From assembly GCA_035390885.1 (NCBI GenBank), contig DAOOUW010000060.1, positions 1 through 8,225 on the forward strand: a stretch of DNA of 8,225 bases. The letters run 5' to 3'. A program made the position numbers and the translations under genes. The DNA is from JAOAFT01 sp035390885. GTDB taxonomy: Bacteria > Bacteroidota > Ignavibacteria > UBA10030. Numbering within the stretch: position 1 is the stretch's first letter; every line of letters starts with the position of its first letter. The notes below the pieces were generated by a model. It ran no database searches, was not told the DNA's origin, and saw nothing but the letters and a program-made list of their open reading frames with translations. This document shows, piece by piece, positions 5,701 through 8,225 of the stretch.

Positions 5701-6912
5701 ATGCAGCTGAGGTGGTGTGTGTTATTGATGGTGCAAATGCTCGCCTCTCAAGCGTTGTATCCACTCAACAGTTTACCGGATTCATTACATTTTTGCGATG
5801 CCTTTAACGACAAAGAACTTCGAATCGATCCACGAGGCATCGATGGCTGGTCTTTCTTCACAGGCGATGGAGAAGCGACGATGATGTTCTCGTCATCAGG
5901 GAAAGGATATGCATCGATTGATGTTGATGGAACGCACGATCAGCGTGGAATCTGGTGGGCGTTAATTAAGCGCTGTGTATCGAAAACAATGAATCTTGAA
6001 CTGATACCAAAGCCAGAGTATGAATTTCGTATCGAAGCGCGCATTCGAGTCAGTGATGCGCCAAAGAGAGTAAACCTTCATCTCAACACTCAACGAACAA
6101 CAGATTTCCATTCCCAACTAATGGAATTCGATATTCCTGATACCACGCAATGGCACACAATTAGTATGACAACGAAGGACTTCGATGCTCAGCCCGGTGA
6201 TACAGTGTATGGTCAACTTGCGCTTATGGATTGGGGCTTCGAGAAATACCGTGTTGATATAGATTATTTTTGCGTCTCGATCGTCAATGTCGACTCAATC
6301 GGAAAAGATGCTGGTGTTCAGGCGCCATACCATCCACCAATTCCTTCGATTGATTCTCTATCGGTTCATCTTCCTGTTTTTCAAGATGCAATGGTTGATA
6401 CTTTTTATAAGAATGTTAATTTCTATGATTGGTATGATTCGGGAGATACCCTAATACCGGGAGTCTTGACAATTGGCGGTAGTGAAATTGTTCTCTTGCG
6501 ATGGGATTTTCAATCTTATAAAGGAAAGAAAGCAGCTGGAGTGGGCGTTTTAGAAATTACAACACATTCCATTCAGCGACTTGCTTCGTTAAGAAAAGAT
6601 TTTGGAATGTTGCGAGTTTCTGAAATCATCGGCGGGGATGAAGAATGGATGTCTGACTCTGTTACATTTTCGAGCTTTACTAAAGGAGCGCCGTTGCCTC
6701 GAGTGGTAAATTCTCAAATGATTATTGATGTTGATGCCAATGAAAAAAAATACGGAAAAACATTGATCACAATTTCGGAACCAGTGTTGCAGCGATTACT
6801 CGATGGTAAATCGAAAGGAATTGCAATAAAGGCTTTAGGTGCGATCCATGGAACATTTTATAGTTCACGGAGTTGCACAACAGGAACAATCTTGCATTTT
6901 TCTGTAAAGTGA
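5701..6912 (+). CDS. Secreted protein of unknown function, probable two beta-sandwich domains (C-terminal DNRLRE-like)
   Basis: I do not recognise a named family for the whole 403-residue protein. Residues 1-18 form a signal peptide (basic Arg4, then CVLLMVQMLASQA). Residues about 28-197 look like a jelly-roll ligand-binding domain: beta-rich, with many aromatics (GWSFFTG, GIWWALI, ALMDWGFEKY) and a DFHSQLMEFDIPDTTQWHTI stretch of the sort seen in carbohydrate-binding modules. A Pro-rich linker follows (APYHPPIPS, 208-216). Residues about 222-403 resemble DNRLRE/CBM96-like domains: FYKNVNFYDW early, then LLRWDFQSYKG (264-274), a VGVLEITTHS strand, LRVSEIIGGDEEWMSDSVTFSSF (304-326) and a closing GIAIKAL-containing strand (373-379). 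No catalytic signature is visible. It lies 42 nt before a sugar-binding protein gene and near four glycan-degrading enzymes, so a glycan-binding or cell-surface structural role is the best inference. A divergent enzyme cannot be excluded. Confidence 0.7.
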   Translation: MQLRWCVLLMVQMLASQALYPLNSLPDSLHFCDAFNDKELRIDPRGIDGWSFFTGDGEATMMFSSSGKGYASIDVDGTHDQRGIWWALIKRCVSKTMNLELIPKPEYEFRIEARIRVSDAPKRVNLHLNTQRTTDFHSQLMEFDIPDTTQWHTISMTTKDFDAQPGDTVYGQLALMDWGFEKYRVDIDYFCVSIVNVDSIGKDAGVQAPYHPPIPSIDSLSVHLPVFQDAMVDTFYKNVNFYDWYDSGDTLIPGVLTIGGSEIVLLRWDFQSYKGKKAAGVGVLEITTHSIQRLASLRKDFGMLRVSEIIGGDEEWMSDSVTFSSFTKGAPLPRVVNSQMIIDVDANEKKYGKTLITISEPVLQRLLDGKSKGIAIKALGAIHGTFYSSRSCTTGTILHFSVK

Positions 6913-6954
6913 AATAATATGCACATAAGTAAAATTTTGAATGCAGAATAAATT

Positions 6955-8225
6955 ATGAATGACATCGAACGTCCTCAAAAAAAGAGCCGTCGCTTCCACC
7001 TTCTTTCTAAAAAACAATGGATCGGCATTGCAGTTTTAGCTGCCACAGTTTTAGGATATGTTGCAGTATTTACTATTGTAGCTCATCGTCCTGACACTGA
7101 ACCCGTTGAAGTGTACTTTGCAGATCGGATAACGGAGGCGCATAGAATATTGATAGACAAGTTCAATGAATTGCACAGAGGCAAAATTAAAGTGATCCCG
7201 ATCCACTTCCCCAACGCTGAATTTAGTACTGATACGAGGAAAGAAGTCCTTGCGCGCTCGTTACGAGGTGAAGACGATGCAATTGATATTTTTGCCGTTG
7301 ATATTATTGGCGTCCATCGATTTGCAAAGTGGAGCGAACCGCTCGAGCAGTATTTTTCCGATGAAGAACTTCATCGTATTTTACCTGTTGCAATGAAAAC
7401 CTGTTACTACGATGGAAGCCTTATGGCAATGCCTCTCGACCTCGTGCAGGGAGTAATGTTCTATCGCGAGGATTTACTTTCAAAATCGAAAGAAGGAAGA
7501 GAGCTATTGAAGAAAGTGCAGCAAGGTATTACATGGGAAGAATTTTTTGATATGGGAACTGCAATGAATACGAAGAATCCGTTCTATATTTTCCAAGCTT
7601 CGGACTATGAAGGATTTATTTGCAGTTATATTGAAAATCTCTTGAGTCTGGATCCAAACTATTTTGAAACGAAAGGGTTTAACTTTACGACTCGTGAAAG
7701 TCGGCAAGCGTTGCAATATCTTGTTGACCTTGTTCAAACCACAAAACTTTCTACACCTCTTGTAACATCATTTACTGAATTCAATAGTTTCCAGTATTTC
7801 ATTCAAAACGATGGACTCTTTGTTCGAGGATGGACAACGTATGATAAGGATTTTGAAAGTGAACCAGTGGATCCAAAGAAGCAACAATGCTTACGGAAAG
7901 CTCTTACTCCACATCCAACCCAGGGACAGCCTGCAACGCTTTTTGGCGGCTGGAACCTGATGATCTCAAAGTCGAGCAAGAAGAAGGATGCCGCTGCAGC
8001 ATTTATGAAATTTCTCTTGCAAAATGAGTCGCAAGAAATTTTATATAAGTATGCAGGATACCATCCAATCGTTCAAGAATTTTACACAAATCCAATGTAT
8101 GAGCAACGGTATCCTGAAATTAAAGAGATGAGAACATTTATGAAGTATGGCGTGCTTCGTCCAGTGCAAGAGAATTACACGCGTTACTCAAAAATCATGG
8201 CTCGATATTTTTCACTTGCGGTTGC
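6955..8225 (+). CDS. ABC-type sugar-binding protein (SBP family 1) with N-terminal membrane anchor, 3' end outside the window
   Basis: The frame is open from ATG 6955 to the window end (423 codons plus 2 bases); a TAA lies in frame 4 bases upstream, so this is the first possible start. Residues 1-21 are basic (QKKSRR, SKKQ), and residues 22-43 (WIGIAVLAATVLGYVAVFTIVA) form one transmembrane helix with no cysteine lipobox and no clear cleavage site. From about residue 50 the sequence follows an extracellular solute-binding protein family 1 pattern: VEVYFADRITEAHRILIDKFNELHRGKIKV, AIDIFAVDI, AMPLDLVQGVMFYREDLL, ITWEEFFDMGTAM, and FGGWNLMISKSSKKKDAAAAFMKFLLQ (330-356). It should bind an oligosaccharide in the periplasm and deliver it to an ABC permease, probably encoded just downstream. 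Length is near the end of such a domain. It has no good Shine-Dalgarno site, unlike its neighbours; translation may depend on coupling to the gene 42 nt upstream. Confidence 0.85.
   Translation, partial: MNDIERPQKKSRRFHLLSKKQWIGIAVLAATVLGYVAVFTIVAHRPDTEPVEVYFADRITEAHRILIDKFNELHRGKIKVIPIHFPNAEFSTDTRKEVLARSLRGEDDAIDIFAVDIIGVHRFAKWSEPLEQYFSDEELHRILPVAMKTCYYDGSLMAMPLDLVQGVMFYREDLLSKSKEGRELLKKVQQGITWEEFFDMGTAMNTKNPFYIFQASDYEGFICSYIENLLSLDPNYFETKGFNFTTRESRQALQYLVDLVQTTKLSTPLVTSFTEFNSFQYFIQNDGLFVRGWTTYDKDFESEPVDPKKQQCLRKALTPHPTQGQPATLFGGWNLMISKSSKKKDAAAAFMKFLLQNESQEILYKYAGYHPIVQEFYTNPMYEQRYPEIKEMRTFMKYGVLRPVQENYTRYSKIMARYFSLAV

Noticed and set aside
6919..6958. Two tiny reading frames (6919-6951 and 6941-6958), the second overlapping the binding-protein ATG as ATGA
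   Set aside because: They have 10 and 5 codons and no ribosome sites; translational coupling is possible in principle but nothing supports them as genes.

Overview
The window reads as a polysaccharide-degradation locus from an A+T-leaning, Gram-negative-type bacterium. Clear Shine-Dalgarno sites precede most genes. The mix of GH9-like, GH105, DUF5060-GH5 and CE1-like proteins with an ABC-type sugar-binding protein fits an FCB-group organism, possibly Ignavibacteria-like. That placement is an inference from gene content and general protein character. There is no rRNA or other marker here to settle it.

Positions 1-4348 hold a same-strand run of four carbohydrate-active genes on +. They are the 3' part of a GH9-like glycosidase, a GH105 unsaturated glycuronyl/rhamnogalacturonyl hydrolase, a secreted DUF5060 + GH5-type glycosidase, and a secreted CE1-type esterase. 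The gaps are 71, 42 and 14 nt, so the last three are very probably one transcript. The first gap carries two perfect inverted repeats, which makes it the most likely place for internal transcript control.

Positions 4415-5563 on the minus strand encode a complete alanine racemase (alr), a peptidoglycan-precursor housekeeping gene. It is convergent to the esterase and divergent from the next gene, and it splits the carbohydrate locus into two transcription units.

Positions 5701-8225 on + hold a secreted protein of unknown function, probably two beta-sandwich domains with the C-terminal one DNRLRE-like. It is followed by an extracytoplasmic sugar-binding protein of ABC type, cut by the window end. 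That protein is unusual in having an N-terminal membrane anchor instead of a lipobox.

Taken together, the secreted GH5 and esterase would cut and deacylate plant-type or algal-type matrix polysaccharide, the GH9-like and GH105 enzymes would process the oligosaccharides, and the binding protein would hand the products to an ABC importer expected just downstream. No CRISPR array, tRNA, insertion sequence or phage gene is visible. No gene-free stretch exceeds 137 nt. Nothing here is convincingly a wholly new system. The least explained items are the secreted protein at 5701-6912, the anchored binding protein and the dyads between genes.
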